DNA of 64,000 nt from Corynebacterium sp. P4-C1 (GTDB lineage: Bacteria; Actinomycetota; Actinomycetes; Mycobacteriales; Mycobacteriaceae), in assembly GCF_030503595.1 (NCBI RefSeq), contig NZ_CP129966.1:1798001-1862000 (forward strand). The letters run 5' to 3'. Every line of letters starts with the position of its first letter. The stretch's first letter is position 1. Shown here piece after piece: positions 27,771 to 37,979 of this stretch. The notes beneath the pieces were generated by a model that made no database searches, was not told the DNA's origin, and saw only the letters and a program-made list of their open reading frames with translations. The position numbers were made by a program, and so were the translations under genes.

Positions 27771-28117
27771 CCCCAGCCCAGGTGGTGAAGCTCGTGCTCC
27801 TCGAGTCCGAAATAGTGGCCGACCTCGTGGAAGACGGTCACTTTCACCTCGTGGCGTAGTTCGTCCACGTCGGCGCACATGTTCTCGAGGGCGTCTTTGT
27901 AGATGAACACCGCGTCGGGCAGGAACCCGGTGTGGTTGGAGTGCTGTTCCGTCAGCGGCACACCCTCGAAGAGGCCGAGGAGTTCGGGGTTGTCCTCGTT
28001 GTGGGGGCGGGCAAGCACGACCATGTTGGTCATGTGGCGGGCGACATCCTCGGGGATGTCGTCGAGGGCGTCGTTGATCATTCCCTCGAAGACCTCGTCG
28101 CTGACCGGCTCCATCAT
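27767..28117 (-). CDS. Small zincin-type metallopeptidase family protein
   Basis: The 116-residue protein has the metal-binding motif HEVGHYFGLEEHELHHLGW, in which HExxH and the later acidic and His residues suit a minimal zincin fold. Similar short proteins of about 120 residues are widespread in actinobacteria with unknown substrate. The start ATG overlaps the stop TGA of the upstream septum-formation gene (ATGA), so the two are probably translated together. ATG at 28114 is an alternative start. Confidence 0.82.
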   Translation of the reverse strand: MMEPVSDEVFEGMINDALDDIPEDVARHMTNMVVLARPHNEDNPELLGLFEGVPLTEQHSNHTGFLPDAVFIYKDALENMCADVDELRHEVKVTVFHEVGHYFGLEEHELHHLGWG

Positions 28118-29190
28118 GGCTGGGCTGCCGGGCTGGGGTTACCGCCTGCGTTCTGCGCTTCTTGCTGGCGCTTCTGGTCCTCGCGCAGCGGGCGGCGCTC
28201 CGGCGGGGCCTTCGGGGTCTGGCCGTCGACCTTGAGCGCTTCGCGGCCGTTTTTGGCCGACCCGGTGATGGAGGCGAATTTGCCGTCCTTCGGGGAAACT
28301 AGGCCGCAGTTGACGGAACGGCTGCCGCCGTCCCAGGCCTGAGTGGAGATCGTGCCCCAGTAGACCTGCAGGGTGGACTGGTACAAGTTCTCCTCGTTGC
28401 CCAGGTAATTCTCGGCGGCCTTGGCGCACACGGCGCCGAGGTGCTTGTCCTGGTCTTCCGGCGACGGGGTCCGGTCGGCGAAGACTGGAGCCAGGTCGAC
28501 GACGTCGGTGACCTCGATGTGGTGCGGCTCGGCGCAGTCGACTTCGCGCAAGTTATTCGCTTCGTCGGTGGCCTCGCAGGTGCCCGGCTTGGCGACGCGG
28601 GCCTGGTCCTGCTCGGCGGCGTGGCCGGTGGTGAGGATGGGGGTTCCGTCGGTGTCGGTCTCCTGCAGGCCGCACAGCATTGTGCGGTCACCGTCCGCCC
28701 ATGCGTCCGCAGGGGGCAGGATCGGGGCGATGGAGTAGCGCCCGGCCGGGTCATAGCGCCCGTTGAGGTAGCGGATCGAGGCTGTTTGGCACAGCTCCTC
28801 GCGCAACTGCGCCTGGCGGGTCGGGTTCGGTGCCTCCGCCTCCGGGCCGAACTCGGCGGTGGGGTAGGTGTTCAGGTCCTCGCGGGAGGTCACCTCGAAG
28901 CGGTGCTCGTTGGCGCAGTCCGTCTCCGTGAATCCCGTGACAGAGCCATCCGGGGAGACATCCCACGTCAGGCACGTGCCTTTATCGGCGGTGGTGAAGG
29001 AGGGGTTGGGCTCCTCCGACGCGGTCGCGCCGGTCTGCGGGGTGGGGTTCGCCGGGGTGCCGCCTGCCTGGTCGTCGACGGCGTAGCCGGTCGAGGCGGC
29101 GTAGGTGCCCACGCTAAGAGCTCCAGCCAGCGTGGCCACCAGGATGGAGCGCAGGCCGGATGTGCTCAGAGAGGATTTCTGTGCAGCCAT
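28114..29190 (-). CDS. Septum-formation family membrane or secreted protein
   Basis: The 358-residue protein has an N-terminal hydrophobic helix (GLRSILVATLAGALSVGTYAAS) that anchors or exports it. Two repeats of the septum-formation (DUF4190-associated Septum_form) type follow, each with CLTWDV...TDCANEHRFEV or CEATDEANNLREVDCAEPHHIEV. The C-terminus is charged and proline-rich. Paired cysteines in each repeat suggest extracytoplasmic disulfides. ATG at 29190 is chosen (CATGAT 7 bases upstream, GGAAGG nearby), and ATG at 29202 is possible. It is divergent from serS. Confidence 0.8.
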   Translation of the reverse strand: MAAQKSSLSTSGLRSILVATLAGALSVGTYAASTGYAVDDQAGGTPANPTPQTGATASEEPNPSFTTADKGTCLTWDVSPDGSVTGFTETDCANEHRFEVTSREDLNTYPTAEFGPEAEAPNPTRQAQLREELCQTASIRYLNGRYDPAGRYSIAPILPPADAWADGDRTMLCGLQETDTDGTPILTTGHAAEQDQARVAKPGTCEATDEANNLREVDCAEPHHIEVTDVVDLAPVFADRTPSPEDQDKHLGAVCAKAAENYLGNEENLYQSTLQVYWGTISTQAWDGGSRSVNCGLVSPKDGKFASITGSAKNGREALKVDGQTPKAPPERRPLREDQKRQQEAQNAGGNPSPAAQP

Positions 29191-29250
29191 GCCTTCCATC
29201 ATGCCTTATGTGGGGCCACGAGCTAATCCCACGGGGTAGGGTTGGTAGCC

Positions 29251-30513
29251 GTGATCGATCTGAAGTTTCTGCGTGAAAACCCTGATGTTGTCCGCGCCTC
29301 CCAGCAGGCCCGTGGCGAAGACCCGGCGCTGGTGGACCAGCTGCTGGCCGCCGATGAGGAGCGCCGCGCCAGTATCCAGAAAGCGGATGAGCTGCGCGGC
29401 GAGCAGAAGGCTTTCGGCAAGAAGATCGGACAGGCCGCTCCCGAAGACCGCCCCGCACTCCTGGAGGGTTCCAACGAGCTGAAGGAGAAGGTCAAGGAAG
29501 CGGAGGAAGCGCAGAAGGCGGCGGAAGGGAACGTCGAAACGCTGCAGTACCGCATCGCGAATGTCGTGGAAGGTGCCCCGGCCGGCGGTGAGGAAGATTT
29601 CATCGTGCTCGAGCACGTCGGTGAGGTCCCGGAATTCGATTTCGAGGTCAAGGACCACCTGGATCTCGGAGATGCCCTCGGCATTATCGACATGAAGCGC
29701 GGCACGAAAGTCGGCGGCGCACGCTTCTACTACCTCGTCGGCGACGGCGCCTGGATGCAGCTGGGCATGCTGATGCTAGCGGCACAGAAGGCGCGCGAGG
29801 CCGGCTTCACAGTCGTCGTTCCGCCGGTGCTGGTGCGCCCCGAGATCATGGCGGGCACCGGCTTCCTCGACGCGCACGACGAGGAGATCTACTACCTCGA
29901 GCGCGACGACATGTATCTGGTGGGCACCTCCGAGGTGGCGCTGGCCGGCTACCACAAGGACGAGATCATCGACCTGTCTGACGGTCCGCTGCTGTATGCC
30001 GGTTGGTCCTCGTGCTTCCGCCGCGAGGCCGGCTCCTACGGCAAGGACACGAAGGGTATCCTGCGCGTCCACCAGTTCGACAAGCTCGAGATGTTCGCCT
30101 ACTGCAAGCCGGAAGAAGCGGAGGAGATGCACCAGAAGCTCCTCGGCCTCGAGCGCGAGATGCTCGCTGCCGTGGAGGTGCCGTACCGCGTTATCGACGT
30201 CGCCGCCGGTGACCTCGGCTCGTCGGCCGCACGCAAATACGACACGGAGGCGTGGGTTCCGTCCCAGGGCACCTACCGCGAGCTGACTTCCACGTCGAAC
30301 TGCACGACCTTCCAGGGCCGCCGCCTGGGCACCCGCTACCGCGACGCCGACGGCAAGACCCAGACCGCAGCGACGCTCAACGGCACGCTCGCAACCACGC
30401 GTTGGCTCGTGGCCATCTTGGAGAACAACCAGCGCGCGGACGGCTCCGTGGTCGTCCCTGAGGCGCTCCGCCCGTGGGTGGGCAAAGACATCCTGACGCC
30501 GGAAAAGGGGTAG
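29251..30513 (+). CDS. serS: Seryl-tRNA synthetase
   Basis: The 420-residue class II synthetase charges tRNA-Ser. The N-terminal arm (about 1-105) is a long antiparallel coiled coil rich in Glu, Lys and Ala. The catalytic domain has motif 2 ([24 protein letters not shown]) and motif 3 ([18 protein letters not shown]). The GTG start at 29251 is preceded by TAGGGT at 8 bases, so it is probably leaderless. Length is normal for the family. An acyltransferase gene follows after 7 bases. Confidence 0.97.
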   Translation: MIDLKFLRENPDVVRASQQARGEDPALVDQLLAADEERRASIQKADELRGEQKAFGKKIGQAAPEDRPALLEGSNELKEKVKEAEEAQKAAEGNVETLQYRIANVVEGAPAGGEEDFIVLEHVGEVPEFDFEVKDHLDLGDALGIIDMKRGTKVGGARFYYLVGDGAWMQLGMLMLAAQKAREAGFTVVVPPVLVRPEIMAGTGFLDAHDEEIYYLERDDMYLVGTSEVALAGYHKDEIIDLSDGPLLYAGWSSCFRREAGSYGKDTKGILRVHQFDKLEMFAYCKPEEAEEMHQKLLGLEREMLAAVEVPYRVIDVAAGDLGSSAARKYDTEAWVPSQGTYRELTSTSNCTTFQGRRLGTRYRDADGKTQTAATLNGTLATTRWLVAILENNQRADGSVVVPEALRPWVGKDILTPEKG

Positions 30514-30520
30514 AAGCATC

Positions 30521-31372
30521 ATGCGCAGGTTCCACCGTCTGTTCAACGTCCCGGACGATTTCGAGCGTCCCGCACCGCACCCGGTGGAATCGAAAGAGCG
30601 GTTCTACCAGGGCATCATCGGCGGCTTCAAGAAGATCATGCAGGCCCAGGGGCTGCAGTTCTACGTCAACGGCGCCGAGAACGTCCCCGTGGACGGCGGA
30701 GCCCTGTTCGTGATCAACCACACCGGTTACTACGACTTCATCATCGCCGGTATCGGCCCGCACTTGCGCGGCAACCGTCTGGTGCGCTTCATGGCGAAGA
30801 AAGAGGTCTTCGACATGAAGGTCGTGGGCGCGCTCATGCGCGGCATGAAGCATGTCCCGGTGGACCGCGCAGCTGGCGCCGCCTCCATCGCTGAAGCGGT
30901 GAAGTGGCTGCGCAGCGGCGGATTCGTGGGTATCTTCCCGGAGTCCACGATCTCGCGTTCCTTCGAGCTGGCCGAGTTCAAGACCGGTGCGGCGCGTATC
31001 GCCGACGAAGCCGGAGTGCCCGTCATCCCGACAGTGATCTGGGGTTCCCAGCGCCTGTTGACCAAGGGGCTGAAGAAGAACCTCGGCAGGTCCCGAACCC
31101 CGATCATCATCTCCTACGGCGAACCGGTGAGGACCACCGGCGACCCGGAGCGCGACACCAAGCGCGTCAAGGCCGCCATGCAGGAGCTTCTCACCGCCAA
31201 CCGTGAGGAATACGCCGAGCGTTTCGGCCCGTTCCCAGATGGCCTGGATTGGATGCCAGCATCCCTCGGTGGCGCCGCACCCACGCTCGACGAGGCCAAC
31301 GAGATTCTCGCCCGCGAACGCGAGGAGAAGCGCAGGGCCCGGGAGGCAAAGAAAGCCAAGGACGGTTCCTGA
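30521..31372 (+). CDS. 1-acylglycerol-3-phosphate acyltransferase (PlsC-like), first copy
   Basis: The 283-residue protein has the PlsC-type motifs NHTGYYDFI (motif I, NHxxxxD in the variant with Tyr), FMAKKEVF, the FPESTISRS region (motif III, E in place of FPEG) and VPVIPTVIW (motif IV). It is predicted to acylate lysophosphatidic acid or a related lipid at the membrane. The C-terminal tail is very charged (EREEKRRAREAKKAK). It overlaps the next, related gene by one base, a tandem duplication of acyltransferases. Confidence 0.87.
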   Translation: MRRFHRLFNVPDDFERPAPHPVESKERFYQGIIGGFKKIMQAQGLQFYVNGAENVPVDGGALFVINHTGYYDFIIAGIGPHLRGNRLVRFMAKKEVFDMKVVGALMRGMKHVPVDRAAGAASIAEAVKWLRSGGFVGIFPESTISRSFELAEFKTGAARIADEAGVPVIPTVIWGSQRLLTKGLKKNLGRSRTPIIISYGEPVRTTGDPERDTKRVKAAMQELLTANREEYAERFGPFPDGLDWMPASLGGAAPTLDEANEILAREREEKRRAREAKKAKDGS

Positions 31373-32106
31373 TGTCCGTGCCCGAGGGCTACCGCGCCGA
31401 CAGCCACGTCTTCCTCATCCCGGAGGACGCCCCAGTCACGCCGGTCCAGCCCGGGTGGCGGCGCGAGTACATGTATCGGACGATCAAAAGCACCGTTGCA
31501 ACGGTGCTGCGCATTCAGGGCGCGCGCTTCTACGTCCACGGTCTCGAGAACGTCCCGGCGGAGGGTCCGGCGATTGTGGCGGGCAACCACATCGGCTACT
31601 ACGACTTCATCTCCGGTGCCCTTCCGGGCCTGTTGTGTGGTCGCCGTCCCACGCGCTACATGGCGAAAAAGGAGCTCTTCGACCGCTGGCTCATGGGCCC
31701 CATTTCCCGGGCAGTCGGCCACGTGGAGGTCGACCGGTCGCTGGGGGCAAGCAGCATCGACGAGGCGGTCAAGCGTCTGCGCGAAGGCGAACTGATCGGC
31801 ATCTTCCCCGAAGGAACACTGTCGGAAACGCTCGAGTTGACCCGCTTCAAGACGGGTGCGGCACGCATCGCCCAAGCCTCCGCTGCACCACTCATCCCCA
31901 CCGCAACCTGGGGAACGCAGCACTTCTGGGTCAAAAGCGGCCGGAAAAAGATGGGGCGCGCGCACCTTCCCGTAGTCACCGTTGTCGGTGAACCGGTGGA
32001 CACAGCGGGCACGGTGGATGAGGTGACGGAGAGGTTGAGTGGAGACGTCGATAAGCTGCTTATCGACGCCCGTGTGCGCTACGCCGAACTGGAAAATGGG
32101 AGGTAG
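31372..32106 (+). CDS. 1-acylglycerol-3-phosphate acyltransferase (PlsC-like), second copy
   Basis: The 244-residue protein is a paralogue of the preceding gene product. Motifs are GNHIGYYDFIS (I), RYMAKKELFDRW (II), IGIFPEGTLSE (III, canonical FPEG) and APLIPTATWG (IV). It lacks the charged C-terminal tail. The ATG overlaps the TGA of the first copy (TGATG). Presence of two adjacent copies suggests different acyl-donor or acceptor preference, which sequence cannot resolve. A HAD phosphatase follows after 3 bases, in the same operon. Confidence 0.87.
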   Translation: MSVPEGYRADSHVFLIPEDAPVTPVQPGWRREYMYRTIKSTVATVLRIQGARFYVHGLENVPAEGPAIVAGNHIGYYDFISGALPGLLCGRRPTRYMAKKELFDRWLMGPISRAVGHVEVDRSLGASSIDEAVKRLREGELIGIFPEGTLSETLELTRFKTGAARIAQASAAPLIPTATWGTQHFWVKSGRKKMGRAHLPVVTVVGEPVDTAGTVDEVTERLSGDVDKLLIDARVRYAELENGR

Positions 32107-32109
32107 ACC

Positions 32110-32931
32110 TTGGCGCCGAAGCTGATTGTGAGCGATATCGACGGAACGTTGCTGGACAGCAACGGACGAGTGAGCCCGCGTCTCCGCGACACCCTCGCTC
32201 GAGCGGTCCGCGGCGGGACGAAGGTCGCGCTGGCCACGGGGCGCCCGCACCGTTGGCTGGCTCCGGTGTTGGACCAGCTGCCGTTCACCCCGATGTGCGT
32301 GTGCGCGAATGGGGCGGTGGTCTACGATCCCTCGCACGACGAGGTGCTTCACCGCCACGAGCTGGACCCGGAGACCCTGGCGGAGATCGCGGGGACGGCG
32401 ACGGATGCACTCGAAGGCCGCGGCGAATTCGGTTTCGGTGTGGAGCGGGTCGGCGATTCCGCTTTCGACCCGGAAGACGAGTGCTTCCTCATCACTTCCG
32501 GTTACAGCACGGATCTGTGGGACATCGGCTACGGCGTCGTCACCGTGGACGAGCTCGTGTCCGTGCCCGCCGCGAAGATTCTCGTGCGGCACAAAGCGAT
32601 GACGTCCGCCGAGCTTTTCGATGTCATCGCCCCCGCCGTCGACCCCGCCCGCGCGCACGTCACGTATTCGATGAACGACGGGTTGATCGAGGTCAGCGCA
32701 CCCGGCATCAACAAGGCCGCGGGTGTGTCCGTCATCGCCGCCGGCATGGGCGTCGACCCGTCGGAGGTGGTCGCGTTCGGCGACATGCCCAACGACATCG
32801 AGATGCTCTCCTGGGCCGGTCTCGGCGTGGCCATGGCGGATTCCGCCCCGATCGTGCACGATGCCGCCGATCTGACCACCACCTCGAACGATGATTTCGG
32901 TGTCGCACGAGTCATCGAGCAATGGTTCTAG
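32110..32931 (+). CDS. HAD-superfamily hydrolase (Cof/YbiV type)
   Basis: The 273-residue protein has HAD motif I (VSDIDGTLLDSNG), motif II (ALATGRP), a large C2-type cap, motif III (Lys in GINKAAGV) and motif IV (VAFGDMPNDIEML). Substrate is a phosphorylated small molecule, not identified; position after two acyltransferases and before glpK would suit a role in glycerolipid metabolism, but that is inference. The start is TTG at 32110 with GGGAGGT 4 bases upstream. Confidence 0.87.
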   Translation: MAPKLIVSDIDGTLLDSNGRVSPRLRDTLARAVRGGTKVALATGRPHRWLAPVLDQLPFTPMCVCANGAVVYDPSHDEVLHRHELDPETLAEIAGTATDALEGRGEFGFGVERVGDSAFDPEDECFLITSGYSTDLWDIGYGVVTVDELVSVPAAKILVRHKAMTSAELFDVIAPAVDPARAHVTYSMNDGLIEVSAPGINKAAGVSVIAAGMGVDPSEVVAFGDMPNDIEMLSWAGLGVAMADSAPIVHDAADLTTTSNDDFGVARVIEQWF

Positions 32932-32953
32932 GCCGTAGGGTTTAATAACCCCC

Positions 32954-34474
32954 ATGCCGTTCATCGCCGCAATCGACCAAGGCACCACCTCTACCCGTTG
33001 CTACATCACCACCGCGGACGGGGATGTCGTGGGCACCGCGCAGTTCGAGCACGAGCAGATCATGCCCCGCGAAGGCTGGGTCGAGCACGACCCGATGCAG
33101 ATCTGGCGCAACACCCGTCGCGCGCTCTCTGAGGCGCTTGTCGACGCCGACTTGGAGCTCGAGGACGTCAGCGCCGTCGGTCTGACCAACCAGCGCGAAA
33201 CGGCGGTGATCTGGGACAAGCGCACCGGCCGCCCGATTTACAACGCGATTTGCTGGCAGGACACCCGAACAGAGGACTTCGGGCCCGACGGGGCGCGGAA
33301 AGACCGCTACATGCGCAAGACCGGCTTGCTTGCCAATTCGTACCCGGCGGGTCCGAAGTGGGCATGGATTCTGGACAACGTCGAGGACGCCCGAGAGCGT
33401 GCGGAGAAGGGCGAGCTGCTCGCCGGCACCGTCGACACGTGGCTGATCTGGAAGCTGACCGGCGGTGCGCACGGCGGGAAAAAGGGCGGCATGCTCGACC
33501 TGTTCACTACCCGCAGTCGCGTCCAGCACGTCACGGATGTGACCAACGCGTCACGCACCTTGCTCATGGATTTAGAGACGCTCGACTGGGACGAGGACCT
33601 GTGCAAAGAGATCGGTGTTCCGCGCTCGATTCTGCCGGAGATCCGCCCCAGCTTCGGCTCCTTCGGTGCGATGCGCCGTAAGAAGGGGAACCGCGACGTT
33701 CCCATCACGGGCGTGCTGGGGGATCAGCAGTCCGCGCTCTTCGGCCAGGGCTGCCTGCGCGAGGGCGAGGCCAAGATGACCTACGGCACCGGGCTGTTCA
33801 TGCTGCTGAATACCGGTGATGAGGCGCAGTTCTCCGATCACGGTCTGCTCACCACCGTCGCATACCAGCAGGCGGGGAAGCCGCCGGTCTACGCGTTGGA
33901 GGGGTCCGTGGCCGTCGGCGGGTCGCTGATCCAGTGGTTGCGCGACCAACTTGGCATCCTCAGTTCCGCAGCGGAATCGGAGACGCTCGCCGCCCAAGTC
34001 GACGACGCCGCGGGAGTGGTCATCGTGCCGGCCTTCTCCGGACTGTTCGCGCCGCGCTGGCGCCCCGACGCGCGCGGGGTGATCACCGGTATCACACGTT
34101 TCACCGACCGCCGCCACATCGCCCGCGCCGCCCTCGACGCCACCTGCCTGCAAACCGTCGAGGTAGTTCGCGCCATGGAGGCCGATTCCGGCATCACCGT
34201 GGACGCCTTGCGTGTTGACGGCGGCATGACCGGCAACGATCTGCTCATGCAGATGCAGGCCGATGTTCTCGGCGCGGATGTCGTCCGCCCAGACAACATG
34301 GAGACAACCGTCATGGGTGCGGCGAGCGCGGCCTGCGTCGGTGCCGGCCTGGCCGACGCGCCGCTGACCCTCGGCGGTGAAACCACCTGGGAAAGCAAAA
34401 TGGCCGGCCCCGACCGGGACCGGCTCATTGCGCGGTGGGAGGAAGCGGTTGAGCGCTCCCTCAACCTCGCCTAG
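32954..34474 (+). CDS. glpK: Glycerol kinase
   Basis: The 506-residue enzyme phosphorylates glycerol with ATP to glycerol-3-phosphate. FGGY-type signatures are present: AAIDQGTTSTRCYI, EHDPMQIW, GLTNQRETAVIWDKRTGRP, and MTYGTGLFMLLNTG near the ATP site, with a C-terminal GGMTGNDLLMQMQAD signature. Full length for the family. The transcript leader is very short or absent: TTTAAT lies 7 bases, and TAGGGT 12 bases, before the ATG. It converges with the amidase gene. Confidence 0.96.
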   Translation: MPFIAAIDQGTTSTRCYITTADGDVVGTAQFEHEQIMPREGWVEHDPMQIWRNTRRALSEALVDADLELEDVSAVGLTNQRETAVIWDKRTGRPIYNAICWQDTRTEDFGPDGARKDRYMRKTGLLANSYPAGPKWAWILDNVEDARERAEKGELLAGTVDTWLIWKLTGGAHGGKKGGMLDLFTTRSRVQHVTDVTNASRTLLMDLETLDWDEDLCKEIGVPRSILPEIRPSFGSFGAMRRKKGNRDVPITGVLGDQQSALFGQGCLREGEAKMTYGTGLFMLLNTGDEAQFSDHGLLTTVAYQQAGKPPVYALEGSVAVGGSLIQWLRDQLGILSSAAESETLAAQVDDAAGVVIVPAFSGLFAPRWRPDARGVITGITRFTDRRHIARAALDATCLQTVEVVRAMEADSGITVDALRVDGGMTGNDLLMQMQADVLGADVVRPDNMETTVMGAASAACVGAGLADAPLTLGGETTWESKMAGPDRDRLIARWEEAVERSLNLA

Positions 34475-34485
34475 TTGCCGCTCTT

Positions 34486-36603
34486 TTACTTGTCGACGTT
34501 GACGTCCACGTTGCCCGTGTTCGCGGTGTAGAAGATTGAACCGCGCTGGAACTCGACTCGGACGTCGCCGTTATTCGCGGCGTCATCGCTCTTCACCGGG
34601 CGACCCAGCGGGCCTAGGTCCATGCCCTGCTTCAGCCAGGCATCCGCGATCTTCTCCGGCATGACGATTTCTTCGCCCTCGCCGGTGAGGATGGCGATGC
34701 CCTTCTCGAAGATGGCGTACTGGTCGCCGCCGACACCCTGCAGCACTCCGTCGAGCTGCCCCAGAGTCGGCTCGAGCTTGCCCCAGGTCTCCTTGGCTTC
34801 GTCGCTGCCCACCAGGTTGATAGCCTGGCCGATCAGCGGCCGCATGCTGCTCAGCGTCATGCCCGGCAGGACCTCCAGGTTCGCGATGTGCGCGACCTGG
34901 GAGGGGATCATGCCGTTCGAGGCGGCTGCCAGCAGCAGCGCACCAGCGACCGTGCCGGCAGCGGCGGCGATCGCGGCGGGGTCGCCGGAAAGCACCTTCT
35001 CGAAGGAGATCTGGCTCGACGTGTTGGCCAGGTTGTTGATCGTGGTTGTTGTGCCGTCGTTGTTTCCGACAGTGCCGGTTGTGCCAGTCCTGCCCGAGTC
35101 ACCGGTTGTGCCAGTCGTGCCCGTCGTGTCAGCCGTATTCGTGTTGTCGTCCTGCTTCGGCGTGGACGGCTGCCACACAGAGGTGTTTCCACCGTTGATC
35201 TGGTCGTACTTGCTCTTCGCGTAGTTGCGGATGGTGTCCATCTGTGCGTAGAGGTTGTCGCCCGGGCAGTCGTTGTAGTGGAAGTCGCGGTGGGCGTTGA
35301 TGTTCGGGAATTCCTTGCCCTGGCCTGCGCGGAACTTGGATCCGCTGAAGTTGAAGTTCGCCTCGAGGTAGGAGCTGCCCTTCGGGTCGAACTTGGCCAC
35401 CGCGGCCTTCCAGCCGATGATTTCGCCCATGGCGCGGAGCGCCTCGTTCGACGGGCTGGCCGTGCTGTAGTCGCCCATCATGGACACACCGAAGGTGTGC
35501 TGGTTGAACGCACCCACGTGCGCGCCCTCCACGGCGCGGTCCAGACCGCCGGCGCGACCTTCGTAGATGTTCCCGTACTTGTCGACGAGCGCGTTGTAGC
35601 CGATGTCGCCCCAGCCGCGGGTGACGGCGTGGTACTGCCAGATACCGCGGACCACGCCCGGTGCCTGTGCGGCGGAGTAGTTGTTGGAGCCCGCAGTGTG
35701 GTGGACCGTCGCCGCCTTCACCGGCTCGGTGTAGGTCGGGTTGCTGCTGCTTCCGGCACCCCACGAGGAGCGGGACACGACGCGCGGCATGCCGTTGGTG
35801 TTGGACTGCGCCGGGGCGATCCCGCCGTCGGCCGTGCCTTCGCCGCCGTCGATGAACACAGCCTCCAGGTCGTTGGCGCTGGTGCCGGCTCCAGCGGGAG
35901 CCGGTGCTTCCTCGCTTGCTTCCCCGCCGAGCTCCTCGACGTCGGCCACCGGCGCGATATCGCCGAGGTTGGACGGGAGTGCGCGCGGCAGGTCACCGAT
36001 CGATGCCGGGGCGGCAGAGTCGGGCACGTTCGGCACGTCGACGACATCGGAGCTGGGCAGGGACTCTTCCGGAACCTCCGGGATGGCGTCCTGGTCAGTC
36101 ACGGTTTCAGCGGTGTCGAGGTTGGTCTCCCCGAGATCCACATTGGCGGTGGACACCTGGATCTTCTTCGTCGGCTCGACGTAGATCGGCTCGGTGCCCT
36201 GGATCTCCGAGCCTTCCGGACCGGGTTCTGGCTGCATGCGGTACCACTCCGACCACGTGCCGTCGGCACGCTGCGCGCGGACGTAGGCGGCGATGTCGCG
36301 CTCGCCGGTCCAGGTGAGGCCGAAGATGGAGAATTCCTCGTCGCGGGTGAATTCCTTCACCGTGCGGTTCTCGTCGCCCTCGCCTTGGGCGGCGATTGCG
36401 GCATCGTCGACGACCACGTTCTCGCCGTCGCCGAAGGAAGCGGTGGAACTGGTGACATTCACCTCGCCTCCGCTCACGTCCTGGGTCTTGAGGATCTCGT
36501 TGCCGCCGAACGCGCCTGCGGCGACGAGCGCGACGGAGGTGACGGCCGCGAGGACCGGAGTCTTCCTGGCAGAAGACGGATTCAGCCGACGTCGTTGTTT
36601 CAC
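34486..36603 (-). CDS. PGRP-type N-acetylmuramoyl-L-alanine amidase with LGFP repeat
   Basis: The 705-residue secreted protein has an N-terminal signal or anchor helix (TPVLAAVTSVALVAAGAFGG) and a long acidic region. The peptidoglycan-recognition amidase domain (about 290-465) then has SSWGAGSS, AATVHHTAGSNNYS with zinc His, and INAHRDFHYNDCPGDN. A Thr/Asn-rich linker and a C-terminal LGFP-type repeat (GPLGRPVKSDD) complete it. LGFP repeats are thought to hold proteins in the corynebacterial envelope. I chose GTG at 36603 (VKQRRRLN) because GGAGCG lies 9 bases upstream. It is divergent from glf. Confidence 0.88.
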   Translation of the reverse strand: MKQRRRLNPSSARKTPVLAAVTSVALVAAGAFGGNEILKTQDVSGGEVNVTSSTASFGDGENVVVDDAAIAAQGEGDENRTVKEFTRDEEFSIFGLTWTGERDIAAYVRAQRADGTWSEWYRMQPEPGPEGSEIQGTEPIYVEPTKKIQVSTANVDLGETNLDTAETVTDQDAIPEVPEESLPSSDVVDVPNVPDSAAPASIGDLPRALPSNLGDIAPVADVEELGGEASEEAPAPAGAGTSANDLEAVFIDGGEGTADGGIAPAQSNTNGMPRVVSRSSWGAGSSSNPTYTEPVKAATVHHTAGSNNYSAAQAPGVVRGIWQYHAVTRGWGDIGYNALVDKYGNIYEGRAGGLDRAVEGAHVGAFNQHTFGVSMMGDYSTASPSNEALRAMGEIIGWKAAVAKFDPKGSSYLEANFNFSGSKFRAGQGKEFPNINAHRDFHYNDCPGDNLYAQMDTIRNYAKSKYDQINGGNTSVWQPSTPKQDDNTNTADTTGTTGTTGDSGRTGTTGTVGNNDGTTTTINNLANTSSQISFEKVLSGDPAAIAAAAGTVAGALLLAAASNGMIPSQVAHIANLEVLPGMTLSSMRPLIGQAINLVGSDEAKETWGKLEPTLGQLDGVLQGVGGDQYAIFEKGIAILTGEGEEIVMPEKIADAWLKQGMDLGPLGRPVKSDDAANNGDVRVEFQRGSIFYTANTGNVDVNVDK

Positions 36604-36625
36604 GGTGATCGCTCCTGATTTGATA

Positions 36626-36677
36626 GTGACAGCTGTGACTAATCTAGATCCTAAGCTACGTATGTGACAACTGTGGT
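36626..36677 (-). promoter_or_regulatory. Repeated GTCAC elements upstream of the amidase gene
   Basis: On the amidase strand, GTCACAGCTGTCAC (36639-36626) contains two GTCAC units 4 bases apart, and a third copy, GTTGTCACA, lies at 36672-36664. The pair is 23 bases before the GTG start. Direct repeats of such pentamers are typical of response-regulator sites. MtrA controls peptidoglycan hydrolases in corynebacteria and is one candidate, but I cannot confirm the match. Confidence 0.4.
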
Positions 36678-36736
36678 TAATGTGATTTCGGCGTGTCGCG
36701 GGCCCGGTGCGCAGGGGATTCACCGCTAGCCTTTAA

Positions 36737-37927
<1,191 letters not shown>

Positions 37928-37979
37928 GGGCTAAACCTGCGGGGGGACTTGGTCACGCCCGCTCCGCTACCATGACTGC

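Noticed and set aside
34475..34485. Terminator between glpK and the amidase gene
   Set aside because: Only 11 bases separate the two stop codons and no stem is visible there.
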